Assembly: GCA_900552915.1 (NCBI GenBank)
Contig: USBS01000081.1
Span: 1-8,211 of the forward strand
Direction: 5' to 3'
From: an uncultured Sutterella sp.
Lineage (GTDB): Bacteria; Pseudomonadota; Gammaproteobacteria; Burkholderiales; Burkholderiaceae_F
Length of the DNA stretch: 8,211 nt
This document shows positions 1 through 5,987 of the stretch, in pieces (the first letter of the stretch is position 1; each line of letters opens with the position of its first letter). The notes under the pieces are model-generated. The model saw nothing but the letters and a program-made list of their open reading frames with translations. It was not told the origin of the DNA and did no database searches. The position numbers were made by a program, and so were the translations under genes.

Positions 1-1
1 C

Positions 2-394
2 GCCGTCGTTGTCTTTGCGATCAACGAAGGCGCCTATTGCGCCGAAACGATCCGCGCAGCGCTCGAGTCGGTGCCGAGCGGTCAGCTCGAGGCCGGTCTT
101 TGCAGCGGCATGACGTATCTTCAAACCATCCGTCGAATCGTGCTGCCGCAGGCTTTCCGCACGGCCTTCCCCACGCTCGGCAATTCGTTGATTGCAATGG
201 TGAAGGACACGTCGCTTGCGGCCAACATCACCGTGACCGAAATGTTCATGACCACCCAGCGCATCGTCGCGCGCACCTACGAGCCGTTGCTGCTCTACAT
301 TGAGGTCGGCCTGATTTACCTGATCTTCTGCACGGTGCTCACGCGGCTTCAGAGCTACGGCGAAAAGCGCCTCAGAACCTATGTCAAGCGCTAA
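2..394 (+). CDS. Polar amino-acid (cystine-type) ABC transporter permease, 3' part
   Basis: This is the C-terminal 130 codons of an inner-membrane permease of the His/Glu/Gln/Arg/opine (HisM/YecS-like) family; the start lies left of the window. The open frame enters at position 2 and ends in TAA at 392-394. It contains the cytoplasmic EAA-loop region, seen as EAGLCSGM followed by IRRIVLPQAF, the segment that docks on the ATPase in this family. After it come the family-typical NSLIAMVKDTSLAA stretch and a final hydrophobic helix around LLLYIEVGLIYLIFCTVL. The usual first EAA residues are partly replaced (EAG). The ATPase gene starts 10 bases after the stop codon, so the two are surely one operon. 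The family call is secure. A cystine-like substrate is inferred from the neighbouring binding protein and ATPase. Confidence 0.93.
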   Translation, partial: AVVVFAINEGAYCAETIRAALESVPSGQLEAGLCSGMTYLQTIRRIVLPQAFRTAFPTLGNSLIAMVKDTSLAANITVTEMFMTTQRIVARTYEPLLLYIEVGLIYLIFCTVLTRLQSYGEKRLRTYVKR

Positions 395-399
395 GGAGG
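393..399 (+). promoter_or_regulatory. Ribosome binding site of the ABC ATPase gene
   Basis: AAGGAGG is a near-perfect Shine-Dalgarno. It overlaps the TAA stop of the permease and sits 4 bases before the ATG at 404. It fixes the ATPase start and suggests tightly coupled translation of the two transporter genes. Confidence 0.85.
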
Positions 400-403
400 C
401 CGC

Positions 404-1153
404 ATGCTTTTGAAGATTCAAAGCCTGAAGAAATCGTTTGCCGGCACGGAGGTGCTGCACGGCATCGACCTTGAGGTCAATAAGGGCGATGTGGTTGCGG
501 TGATCGGCCCGAGCGGCTCGGGCAAAACCACCTTTCTGCGATGCCTGAACTTTTTGGAAAAGGCCGATTCCGGACGCATGACCTTTGCGGGCGAATCGTT
601 TGAACTTTCCGGCATTTCCCGCCGGGACATTCTGCGCATTCGCAAGCAAACCGCCTTCGTGTTTCAGAACTACAACCTCTTTTTAAACAAAACCGCGCTG
701 GAAAACATCACCGAGGGCCTTGTCGTCGGGCGCGGCATGGATAAGGACGCAGCGCAGCAAAAGGCCCGCACCCTGCTCTCGCGTTTCGGGCTTTCGCAAC
801 GTGAAAACGCCTATCCGAGCGAACTCTCGGGCGGTCAGCAGCAGCGCGTGGCCATTGCCCGGGCGCTCGCGGCCGACCCCGAAATAGTCTATTTCGATGA
901 ACCGACCTCGGCGCTTGATCCTGAGCTCACCCGCGACGTACTTACCATTCTGCGCGAACTGGCGCTCGAAGGCATCACGATGATCGTTGTGACGCACGAA
1001 CTGGCCTTTGCGCGCGGCATTGCCAACAAGGTTGTCTTTATGGAAGCCGGCCGCGTTGTTGAAGCCGGGCCTGCCGAATCGGTCTTTGCCGCTCCCAAGG
1101 AAGAACGTACGGCCCGTTTTCTCGAAACACTTTCGGCCGCTCCGCAGAACTGA
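404..1153 (+). CDS. Polar amino-acid (cystine-type) ABC transporter ATP-binding protein
   Basis: This 249-residue nucleotide-binding subunit powers import through the upstream permease from the cytoplasmic face of the inner membrane. All ABC motifs are intact: Walker A GPSGSGKT at 35-42, Q-loop Gln88 in FVFQNYNLF, signature LSGGQ at 141-145, Walker B IVYFD at 161-165 with catalytic Glu166, D-loop SALD at 169-172 and switch His198. Length and motif wording match the GlnQ/HisP/YecC group, and long stretches resemble Escherichia coli YecC (TcyN), the cystine importer ATPase. That comparison is from memory. The start is supported by the Shine-Dalgarno that overlaps the permease stop. The binding-protein gene follows 29 bases after the stop. 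Substrate specificity cannot be read from an ATPase alone. Confidence 0.96.
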   Translation: MLLKIQSLKKSFAGTEVLHGIDLEVNKGDVVAVIGPSGSGKTTFLRCLNFLEKADSGRMTFAGESFELSGISRRDILRIRKQTAFVFQNYNLFLNKTALENITEGLVVGRGMDKDAAQQKARTLLSRFGLSQRENAYPSELSGGQQQRVAIARALAADPEIVYFDEPTSALDPELTRDVLTILRELALEGITMIVVTHELAFARGIANKVVFMEAGRVVEAGPAESVFAAPKEERTARFLETLSAAPQN

Positions 1154-1182
1154 TCCGATTTTTTAGTCGAAGGAAATTTGGT

Positions 1183-2025
1183 ATGTCCACGCATTTCAAA
1201 CGTTATTCGCTTCTGGCAGCCGCGCTCGTGTCGGCGGCCTTCCTTTCCGCCTGCTCGGATGAGGGCAAATCTGCTGCTTTGCAGAAAACCTCGCAGGCGG
1301 CGGCCTCTGAAGACCTGCTTGCTCAAATCAAGTCCCGCGGTAGCATCACCATCGCCATGGAAGGCACATGGTCACCCTGGACCTATCACGACAAGACGGG
1401 AAAGCTCACGGGCTTTGATGTTGCCGTGGGTGAAAGAATCGCTGCCAAAATCGGTGTCAAGGCTCAATTTATTGAAGGTAAATGGGATGGGCTTCTCGCG
1501 GGGCTCGATGCGGGACGCTACGACCTGATGATCAACGGCGTCGGCATCACCAAAGAACGAGCCGCGGCGTACAACTTTTCCGACCCCTACGCCTATGACC
1601 GGGTTGCGGTGATTGTCGGGGGCGATACAACCGACATCAAGACCATGCAGGATCTCAAGGGAAAAACAACGGCCAACACAATTTCAAGCACCTATGCCGA
1701 AGCGGCCGAGCAGTACGGCGCACGAGTGATCGGTGTCGACGATCTCAACCAAACGTTCGAGCTGCTGCGCTCCAAGCGCATCGATGCGACGCTCAATTCC
1801 GAAGTCACGTACGTCGACTACACCAAGGCGCATCCGGAGGCCAACGTCAAGATTGCTTTGTTTACGCCGCAAGTCGGTGAAATCGGCATTCCGTTTAAAA
1901 AGAGCAGCAGCACCGATTCGCTTCGCAAGCTCGTGAACGAAACCATTGCCGAAATGCGCGCAAGCGGCGAACTCTCCCGCTTGTCCGTTCAGTACTTCGG
2001 GCTTGACATCACCGCCAATAAGTAA
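1183..2025 (+). CDS. Amino-acid ABC transporter substrate-binding lipoprotein (cystine-type)
   Basis: This 280-residue extracytoplasmic solute-binding protein (family 3, SBP_bac_3) delivers substrate to the permease. It opens with a basic, hydrophobic signal sequence ending in the lipobox LSAC, so Cys24 is the probable lipidated N-terminus of the mature protein. A linker rich in Ala, Ser and Gln precedes the domain. Family hallmarks follow: GFDVAVGERI at 77-86, KWDGLLAGLDAGRYDLMINGV at 100-120 and ITKER at 122-126, whose Arg126 is the expected carboxylate ligand. NFSDPY comes next at 131-136. The KWDGxLAxLD block and the C-terminal IAEM...LS..xFGxDxT pattern resemble E. coli FliY/TcyJ, so L-cystine or a related amino acid is the best guess. 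The GAAGGA ribosome site at 1169-1174 sits 8 bases before the ATG. It is the last gene of the importer operon seen here. Confidence 0.94.
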   Translation: MSTHFKRYSLLAAALVSAAFLSACSDEGKSAALQKTSQAAASEDLLAQIKSRGSITIAMEGTWSPWTYHDKTGKLTGFDVAVGERIAAKIGVKAQFIEGKWDGLLAGLDAGRYDLMINGVGITKERAAAYNFSDPYAYDRVAVIVGGDTTDIKTMQDLKGKTTANTISSTYAEAAEQYGARVIGVDDLNQTFELLRSKRIDATLNSEVTYVDYTKAHPEANVKIALFTPQVGEIGIPFKKSSSTDSLRKLVNETIAEMRASGELSRLSVQYFGLDITANK

Positions 2026-2110
2026 CTCGGCATCAGCTGCCGTGCTTACGGCACAGCGGCCTTCCGGACAGCCTAGACAAAGGATGCAACGGTCTCGGTC
2101 GTTTTTCGGC

Positions 2111-2149
2111 AAAAAAAGCTCCCGCGGCTGCAAACGTTGCGGGAGGCTT
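2111..2149 (-). terminator. Intrinsic terminator of the DUF134-NifX gene
   Basis: Read on the minus strand, a GC-rich stem pairs GCGGGA/TCCCGC (2139-2144 with 2120-2125). Four more pairs (2146-2149 with 2116-2119) extend it across one bulged G, and it is followed at once by seven T residues (2117-2111). It lies 43 bases past the minus-strand stop codon, in the right place and orientation to end that transcript. On the plus strand the same stem is followed by only three T residues, so it would be a weaker terminator there. Confidence 0.75.
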
Positions 2150-2163
2150 TAGGAGATTGAGAT

Positions 2164-2190
2164 GCGGGCGCAAGGCCCGCTTGTTCTTAT
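2164..2190 (+). terminator. Possible terminator of the importer operon
   Basis: An all-GC 6-bp stem, GCGGGC/GCCCGC (2164-2169 with 2175-2180), closes the loop GCAAG and is followed by the T-rich stretch TTGTTCTTAT. The T-run is imperfect, so this is only a plausible intrinsic terminator for plus-strand transcription arriving from the importer genes. Confidence 0.4.
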
Positions 2191-2192
2191 GG

Positions 2193-3179
2193 TTATTCCT
2201 TGCGGCAGCAGCCGTGTCCGTGTCCGCGGCCGTGACCGCCGCGGCAGCAGTGATGGCCTTCGCCTTCACCGTGCTCGCGACAGCAGTGGTGTTCACCTTC
2301 GCCCTTATTGCAGTCGCACTCTTCCTTGCCGCATTCGCACTGACCGCCGCACTCGCATTCACCCTCTTTGCCGTGACCGTGGCCGTGACAACCGCATTCG
2401 CCATGACCGTGTCCGTGGCCGTGACCGTGGCAGCCGCAGCCTTCGCCGTGATGGCCGTGGCAGTGTCCGCCGCGACCGGCCGTGGCGGCTTCGACGTCAT
2501 TGGTGAGTTCACCGGCGATCAACTTGGCAACCGCTTCATCGGCCGATCCCGAGTTGCCGGCATAAAGTTCAATGCCTGCTTCGGCAAGCGCTTGAACGGC
2601 ACCGCCGCCCAAGCCGCCGCAGATGACGCATCCTACACTGTTTTTGACTAGAAGATTCACCACGGCGTCGTGACCGTTGGCGCCTGCGGAAGCAACGATT
2701 TTGCTTCCGACGACGGCGTTGTTTTCGACTTCGTACATCTTGAATTCGGGCGCCTTGCCGAAATGCTGGAAGATCGAATCGTTCTTGACGGGAATAGCGA
2801 CTTTCATGTGTGTAACTCCTGATGTTCCGTTCTGAGCGGACTGCAGAGTGTGCCGCCGGCAGCGACGTCCGCAGCAGATGCAGTCCGATTCCTGGCAAAT
2901 TTCATATCGGCCGCCGTCGATGACAAGCGGCTTTGCGTTGACGATCGCATCGGCAATTTTGAAGCGTGCCTTTTCATAGAGCTCGGTCACCGTCGTGCGC
3001 GAAATCTGCATCTGTTCGGCGCATTGTCCGTGCGTACGCTTCTCAAGATCGATGATGCGCACGACTTCGTACTCTTCGACAAGCAGAACAACAGGTGCGG
3101 CGGCATCGACGCCTTCGGGCGCAAAGCGCTTGACGGCAGGTTCACAGCACACGCGGCGGCAACGAATGGGTCTGGGCAT
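2193..3179 (-). CDS. DUF134 regulator-like / NifX-type cluster-binding fusion with His/Cys-rich tail
   Basis: This 328-residue protein has three parts. Residues 1-107 match DUF134: an MPRPxxCRRV start, FAPEG, EYEVVRIIDLE, then a sigma-region-4-like helix-turn-helix (CAEQMQISRTTVTELYEKAR, 53-72) and KPLVIDGGRYE. They end in a Cys cluster (Cys95, 100, 102, 103, 107). Residues 125-230 match the dinitrogenase iron-molybdenum cofactor (NifX/NafY-type) domain, beginning MKVAIPV with FGKAPEF and VICGGLGGGAV. This family binds metal clusters or their precursors in nif and non-nif settings. Residues 235-328 are a low-complexity tail of GHGHGHG, CxC and HHCC units with 20 His and 17 Cys in 94 residues, a likely metal-binding segment. 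No nif genes are visible. The ATG at 3179 has no clear Shine-Dalgarno, whereas codon 125 is an ATG with an excellent one, so a 204-residue second product is likely. The domain calls are firm; the target genes and the metal are unknown. Confidence 0.9.
   Translation of the reverse strand: MPRPIRCRRVCCEPAVKRFAPEGVDAAAPVVLLVEEYEVVRIIDLEKRTHGQCAEQMQISRTTVTELYEKARFKIADAIVNAKPLVIDGGRYEICQESDCICCGRRCRRHTLQSAQNGTSGVTHMKVAIPVKNDSIFQHFGKAPEFKMYEVENNAVVGSKIVASAGANGHDAVVNLLVKNSVGCVICGGLGGGAVQALAEAGIELYAGNSGSADEAVAKLIAGELTNDVEAATAGRGGHCHGHHGEGCGCHGHGHGHGHGECGCHGHGHGKEGECECGGQCECGKEECDCNKGEGEHHCCREHGEGEGHHCCRGGHGRGHGHGCCRKE
2196..2477 (-). repeat. Degenerate Gly-His/Cys-coding repeat tract
   Basis: This is the 3' end of the fusion gene. 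On the plus strand it reads as alternating CCGTG(G/T/A)CC-like hexamers, which code for Gly-His pairs, mixed with Cys-Glu and Cys-Cys codons. Such tracts tend to expand and contract, so tail length may vary between strains. The frame stays open to the TAA at 2193-2195. The antisense strand is also open over this stretch, which is a side effect of the repeat composition. Confidence 0.75.
2805..2820 (-). promoter_or_regulatory. Internal Shine-Dalgarno and start codon in the fusion gene
   Basis: On the minus strand AGGAG (2820-2816) is followed by 8 bases and an ATG (2807-2805), in frame with the DUF134 part. This ATG encodes the Met of MKVAIPV, the usual first residues of free-standing NifX-type proteins. 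The outer ATG at 3179 has no such site. Either this is a real internal start giving a 204-residue metal-binding protein, or it is a relic of two genes joined in frame. Confidence 0.7.
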
Positions 3180-3204
3180 GATTCAAAATTGTTTGATTTG
3201 ATCG

Positions 3205-3224
3205 TTTCCGACAATTGTCGGAAA
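3205..3224. promoter_or_regulatory. Perfect 20-bp palindromic operator
   Basis: TTTCCGACAATTGTCGGAAA is an uninterrupted inverted repeat 25 bases upstream of the DUF134 gene. It begins 2 bases past the predicted -10 box, so it covers the expected transcription start. That position suits a repressor site. No T-run follows on either strand, so a terminator role is unlikely. The natural candidate binder is the DUF134 protein itself (autoregulation), but that is inference. Confidence 0.7.
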
Positions 3225-3226
3225 TA

Positions 3227-3254
3227 AGTATAACGCGATTGTTCGGAGTTGCAA
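3227..3254 (-). promoter_or_regulatory. Sigma70-like promoter of the DUF134-NifX gene
   Basis: On the minus strand, a -35-like TTGCAA (3254-3249, 4 of 6 consensus bases) lies 16 bases upstream of a -10-like TATACT (3232-3227, 5 of 6). Transcription would start near 3220, inside the palindrome, and give a short untranslated leader before the ATG at 3179. The pair sits entirely in the 80-bp gap behind the secreted-protein gene, so the DUF134 gene can be transcribed independently of it. Confidence 0.6.
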
Positions 3255-3259
3255 ACGGA

Positions 3260-4159
3260 CTAGGGGTGGCGTTCCCGCATTTGATCGATAAAGTCCTCGG
3301 CTTGCTCGCGCGTCCAAAAGGTGACGTCGGCGCGTGGATCAAAGCCGGATTTGAGGCATACACCGAATTGTGCTCGATTGGGGTCCATGCCGCCCGTGCC
3401 GTGCGGATTGCCGTTTGTGAGGTTCATGTATCGGGCTCGATTGGACATGACGACCGTACCGATCCACCAACGCTCCGATGTCGGCCAACCCGCTGCAAGC
3501 GCGGCACCGAAAGCCGGAGCTTTATTGTAATTGCCCGGGCCCGAAACCGATTGGATGTCGTAGCCGCCCGGAAAATGTGCTCCGCCCTGAGCGGGTCCGC
3601 GAGGATACCATGTGGCCGGGTCGCCGCCGTAGGCATAGCCGTTGCAGCGTTTGAAGAGCTCGAACCAGGAAAGCGGCTTCGCAAAGGGACGAGTAAAGCG
3701 CGCGAGCGGCCCGGGCCCGACGACGACCTGAGCCGTTTCGGTTTTTTCTTTCCCCTTCTCCGTCCAACGCAGCGTAATCGAGAGAGTGCGTTCCCCCATC
3801 ACATCAAAGAGCTCGGCGCTCCAGACGGAGCCATCGAGAAGCGCAACCCGAAGCGGCTCGATTTCGGCGTGCGAACCGACGGTCGGAACACCCCAGGAAA
3901 GGCCCGTTCGCTTGGCGGCAAATGCGGGAACAACGGCTTGCGATCGGTTGTCGGCTTTTTCGACGCGAAGCGTGACCGAGTTCGCATCGGCTCCGGGAAG
4001 AGTCCCTTCAAGGTGAACGCGAGCATATCCTGTTTTCTCGAAGTCTTGATCAACGACCGAGACTTTGAGCGGCTCGGCTGCAGCCGTGGCAGCCAGCGCG
4101 AAAAGGCCGGCCGAAAGGATGGCGGGCTTTGCAAACGAAAGCAAATTCAAACGAAACAT
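3260..4159 (-). CDS. Secreted protein of unknown function
   Basis: I do not recognise this 299-residue protein. It begins with a clear Sec-type signal peptide: basic Arg3 and Lys11, a hydrophobic core at 13-25 and a probable cleavage site after Ala-Ala-Ala at 26-28, so it is likely periplasmic or exported. Residues 29-150 show alternating polar and hydrophobic stretches that suggest beta-strands. Residues 165-299 are rich in Gly, Pro, Trp, Tyr and Asn (for example GGDPATWYPRG, PAFGAALAAGWPTSERWW and NPHGTGGMDPNRAQF). They contain the only two cysteines, Cys172 and Cys268, which could form a disulfide. There is no transmembrane segment after the signal and no lipobox. An in-frame TAG lies five codons upstream, with no other start between, which fixes the ATG; no good Shine-Dalgarno precedes it. 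It follows nfsA by 39 bases and may be read through from that operon. Confidence 0.8.
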   Translation of the reverse strand: MFRLNLLSFAKPAILSAGLFALAATAAAEPLKVSVVDQDFEKTGYARVHLEGTLPGADANSVTLRVEKADNRSQAVVPAFAAKRTGLSWGVPTVGSHAEIEPLRVALLDGSVWSAELFDVMGERTLSITLRWTEKGKEKTETAQVVVGPGPLARFTRPFAKPLSWFELFKRCNGYAYGGDPATWYPRGPAQGGAHFPGGYDIQSVSGPGNYNKAPAFGAALAAGWPTSERWWIGTVVMSNRARYMNLTNGNPHGTGGMDPNRAQFGVCLKSGFDPRADVTFWTREQAEDFIDQMRERHP

Positions 4160-4198
4160 CGAGAGATCTAACTAAGAATCTGTCCTTTAGGAAGCCAT

Positions 4199-4927
4199 CT
4201 ATTTGAGCGCAAAACCTTTGGAGTGCAGGAACTCAAGCATAAACGGACGCCGCTCGCGCTTGAGAATGCCCGCCACACCTTTGGTCCAGGAGTCGTCCCT
4301 CGGATTGCGGCTGCGGCCGGCGTAGTACTCCTGCATGGCCGATTCGTAGTACGCGACGTCCTGCAGACGCGGTTCTGCGTAGCGGTTTTCCATCACGGTG
4401 ATTGTCTGCGGCAGGCGCGGCTTGACTTCGTTCCTATAGGCCGGATGTCCGAACGCAAGCCCCAGCACCGGATAAACGTGCTCGGGCAGTTCGAGCGCCT
4501 TGTCGGCAATTTCGATGTGGTTGCGCAAGCCGCCGATAAAACATCCGCCCAAGCCCAGCGACTCAAGCGCCGTCATGGCGTTTTGCACGCAGATGCCGAC
4601 GTCAAGCGTCGCGGTGAGAAACTGCTCCGTCCAGCCGAGGTCGGTTTCCGAACAGATCGTTTCGTTGCGGTGGTAGTCCGCGCAGAAGACCCAGAATTCG
4701 GGAGCAGAAAGCACCTGAGGCTGATTGCCGCTCGCCTCATACATTGCCTGACGAACAGCGGGATCGGTGACGCGGATGACGCTTACCAACTGCAGGAAGC
4801 AAGAACTTGAGGCGGCAAAGGCTGCGTTCAAAATCTGGCGGCGCTCTTCGGTCGTTACGGGTTCGTCGGTGTATTCGCGAACGGAGGTGTGCTCGCAGAG
4901 CGTGTCGATGAGGGTTATGTCGGCCAT
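4199..4927 (-). CDS. nfsA: Oxygen-insensitive NADPH nitroreductase, NfsA type
   Basis: This 242-residue cytoplasmic flavoenzyme is of the family that reduces nitroaromatics, quinones and related electrophiles by two-electron transfer from NADPH using bound FMN. Length and motif order follow E. coli NfsA closely: the N-terminal FMN phosphate motif HTSVREYTDEP (13-23; HRSIRHFTDEP in E. coli), SSSCFLQ, FWVFCAD, the ESLGLGG...IGGLRN block, VYPVLGLAFGHPA, KPRLP and a C-terminal Arg-rich loop (205-214, RSRNPRDDSW), the region that binds NADPH phosphate in E. coli. The comparison is from memory. The ATG at 4927 is preceded by AGGGGA (4938-4933), which overlaps the stop of the PanE-like gene, so the two genes are almost certainly co-transcribed. 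The stop is TAG. Confidence 0.94.
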   Translation of the reverse strand: MADITLIDTLCEHTSVREYTDEPVTTEERRQILNAAFAASSSCFLQLVSVIRVTDPAVRQAMYEASGNQPQVLSAPEFWVFCADYHRNETICSETDLGWTEQFLTATLDVGICVQNAMTALESLGLGGCFIGGLRNHIEIADKALELPEHVYPVLGLAFGHPAYRNEVKPRLPQTITVMENRYAEPRLQDVAYYESAMQEYYAGRSRNPRDDSWTKGVAGILKRERRPFMLEFLHSKGFALK

Positions 4928-4936
4928 GTGAGTCCC

Positions 4937-5863
4937 CTACTTCCAGCTTGCTTCGATCGCTTTGATTTCGCGGTTGAGCGCTTCGTTGACGGGCACGTCG
5001 ACGCCGACACCGCGCGCTTTTTCGATGAGTGCTCCCGAGAAGAAATCCACTTCGGTCGGGCGGTGCGCCAATGTGTCCTGACGCAGGCTCGGCATCCCTT
5101 CGGGGTCGAGCGAGTCGCCGATGCGGATGTATTCCTGCACGTCCTTTTCGGTGACGTCCACGCCGAGCTTTTCGGCTACCGCCACCACTTCGCGCATGGC
5201 GGCGATGTAGCGCTCGCGCAGTTCGCCCGGCTTCTGAATGTCCGCAAACGTCCCCTCACCCACTGCAATCGTCTGATTGACGCCGATGTTGAACATCCAC
5301 TTGCACCAGATACGCCGATCGATGTCGTCTTCATGACGGTAGGAAACACCTGTTCGATCGAAAAACGCTTCGACGGCCACGAGCTGCGGCTCGCGATCGC
5401 CGTGGCGATCCGGCAGACCGATGAACAAAAGCCCGGGATTTTTGCAGGTCACATGCGTACCCACGCGTGTGGCGGCCATGCCTTGCGCGACCGAATAAAG
5501 CACCTTGGCTTCGGGAAAGGCTTCTTCGAGAATCGTTTCGCTCGTAATGCCGTTTAGCAAAGACACGATGATGGTGTCGGGGCCGACGATCGGGCGAACT
5601 TCTTCGATCGCTTCCTTCAGGTTCGTGCCTTTGACGCCGAAAATCAGCAGTTCGGCCTTGCCCGGATAGTCCTGCGGTTCGCAGAAAACGAACGGGCTGG
5701 GTTCGCTGTTGAACTGAGGCGGATTCGCCTCGTATCGTTCCTTTCGCGCTTTGTCGACGAGGAAAGTAACGGACCCTTTGCCGAGCGCTTTGGCAATTGT
5801 GTGCCCGTAGAGGATGCCCAAGGCGCCCATGCCGATGAAGGCGGCCGAATGAATTATCTGCAT
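4937..5863 (-). CDS. panE: Ketopantoate reductase family protein (2-dehydropantoate 2-reductase, PanE/ApbA)
   Basis: This 308-residue NADPH-dependent oxidoreductase is of the family that reduces 2-dehydropantoate to pantoate in coenzyme A synthesis. An N-terminal Rossmann fold carries GMGALG at 11-16. LLNGIT supplies Asn104, the counterpart of E. coli Asn98. WCKWMFNIGVNQ supplies the presumed catalytic Lys188 with Asn192 and Asn196, and PSLRQD...HRPTEVD supplies Ser259 and Glu271, matching the substrate-binding Ser244 and Glu256. All key residues are present, so it should be an active 2-oxoacid reductase. The start at 5863 has an AGGGA-type site 6-7 bases upstream. Nine bases separate it from nfsA downstream. 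No other pantothenate gene is nearby, and genomes often carry several members of this family, so a substrate other than ketopantoate is possible. Confidence 0.9.
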   Translation of the reverse strand: MQIIHSAAFIGMGALGILYGHTIAKALGKGSVTFLVDKARKERYEANPPQFNSEPSPFVFCEPQDYPGKAELLIFGVKGTNLKEAIEEVRPIVGPDTIIVSLLNGITSETILEEAFPEAKVLYSVAQGMAATRVGTHVTCKNPGLLFIGLPDRHGDREPQLVAVEAFFDRTGVSYRHEDDIDRRIWCKWMFNIGVNQTIAVGEGTFADIQKPGELRERYIAAMREVVAVAEKLGVDVTEKDVQEYIRIGDSLDPEGMPSLRQDTLAHRPTEVDFFSGALIEKARGVGVDVPVNEALNREIKAIEASWK

Positions 5864-5987
5864 TTGACTTCCCTGCTTGAATTTGTTGTTTGATGCCGCG
5901 GCGCGAGCCGAGCTCCGGTTGTCGGAGTTGTTTTACAACGGCTCCCCGCGCAAGTCAACGCCCGAGGCAGTGTCTGACCGCCTTCTT

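Larger units (their letters stand above)
2026..2192. other. Convergent intergenic region with three hairpins
   Basis: No gene is supported here. It separates the plus-strand importer from the minus-strand DUF134 gene. Thirteen bases after the binding-protein stop there is a 6-bp stem TGCCGT/ACGGCA (2038-2053) around the tetraloop GCTT, with no T-run after it. It may stabilise the 3' end of the importer mRNA. The other two hairpins are listed separately as terminator candidates. Confidence 0.6.

Noticed and set aside
2157..2651. Plus-strand 164-codon open frame of Ala/Val/Thr-rich composition opposite the fusion gene
   Set aside because: It is the mirror of the Gly-His/Cys repeat codons; its bias comes from the repeats. 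It has no recognisable motif, and the minus-strand reading has clear domains.
2193..3179. Nitrogenase-related function inferred from the NifX-type domain
   Set aside because: No nif, hydrogenase or molybdenum genes are nearby, and this domain is common in organisms that do not fix nitrogen.
3205..3224. Palindrome as an intrinsic terminator of the secreted-protein gene
   Set aside because: No T-run follows on the minus strand, and the site coincides with a good promoter for the next gene, so an operator fits better.
3215..4171. 318-codon plus-strand frame opposite the secreted-protein gene
   Set aside because: No recognisable motif. The minus-strand frame has a signal peptide and balanced composition; the plus frame is Arg/Gly-rich as expected for a shadow.
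5919..5927. TTGTCGGAG near panE as a second half-site of the 20-bp operator
   Set aside because: Only one half matches and no dyad partner is present; an 8-base match in a window this size is close to chance.
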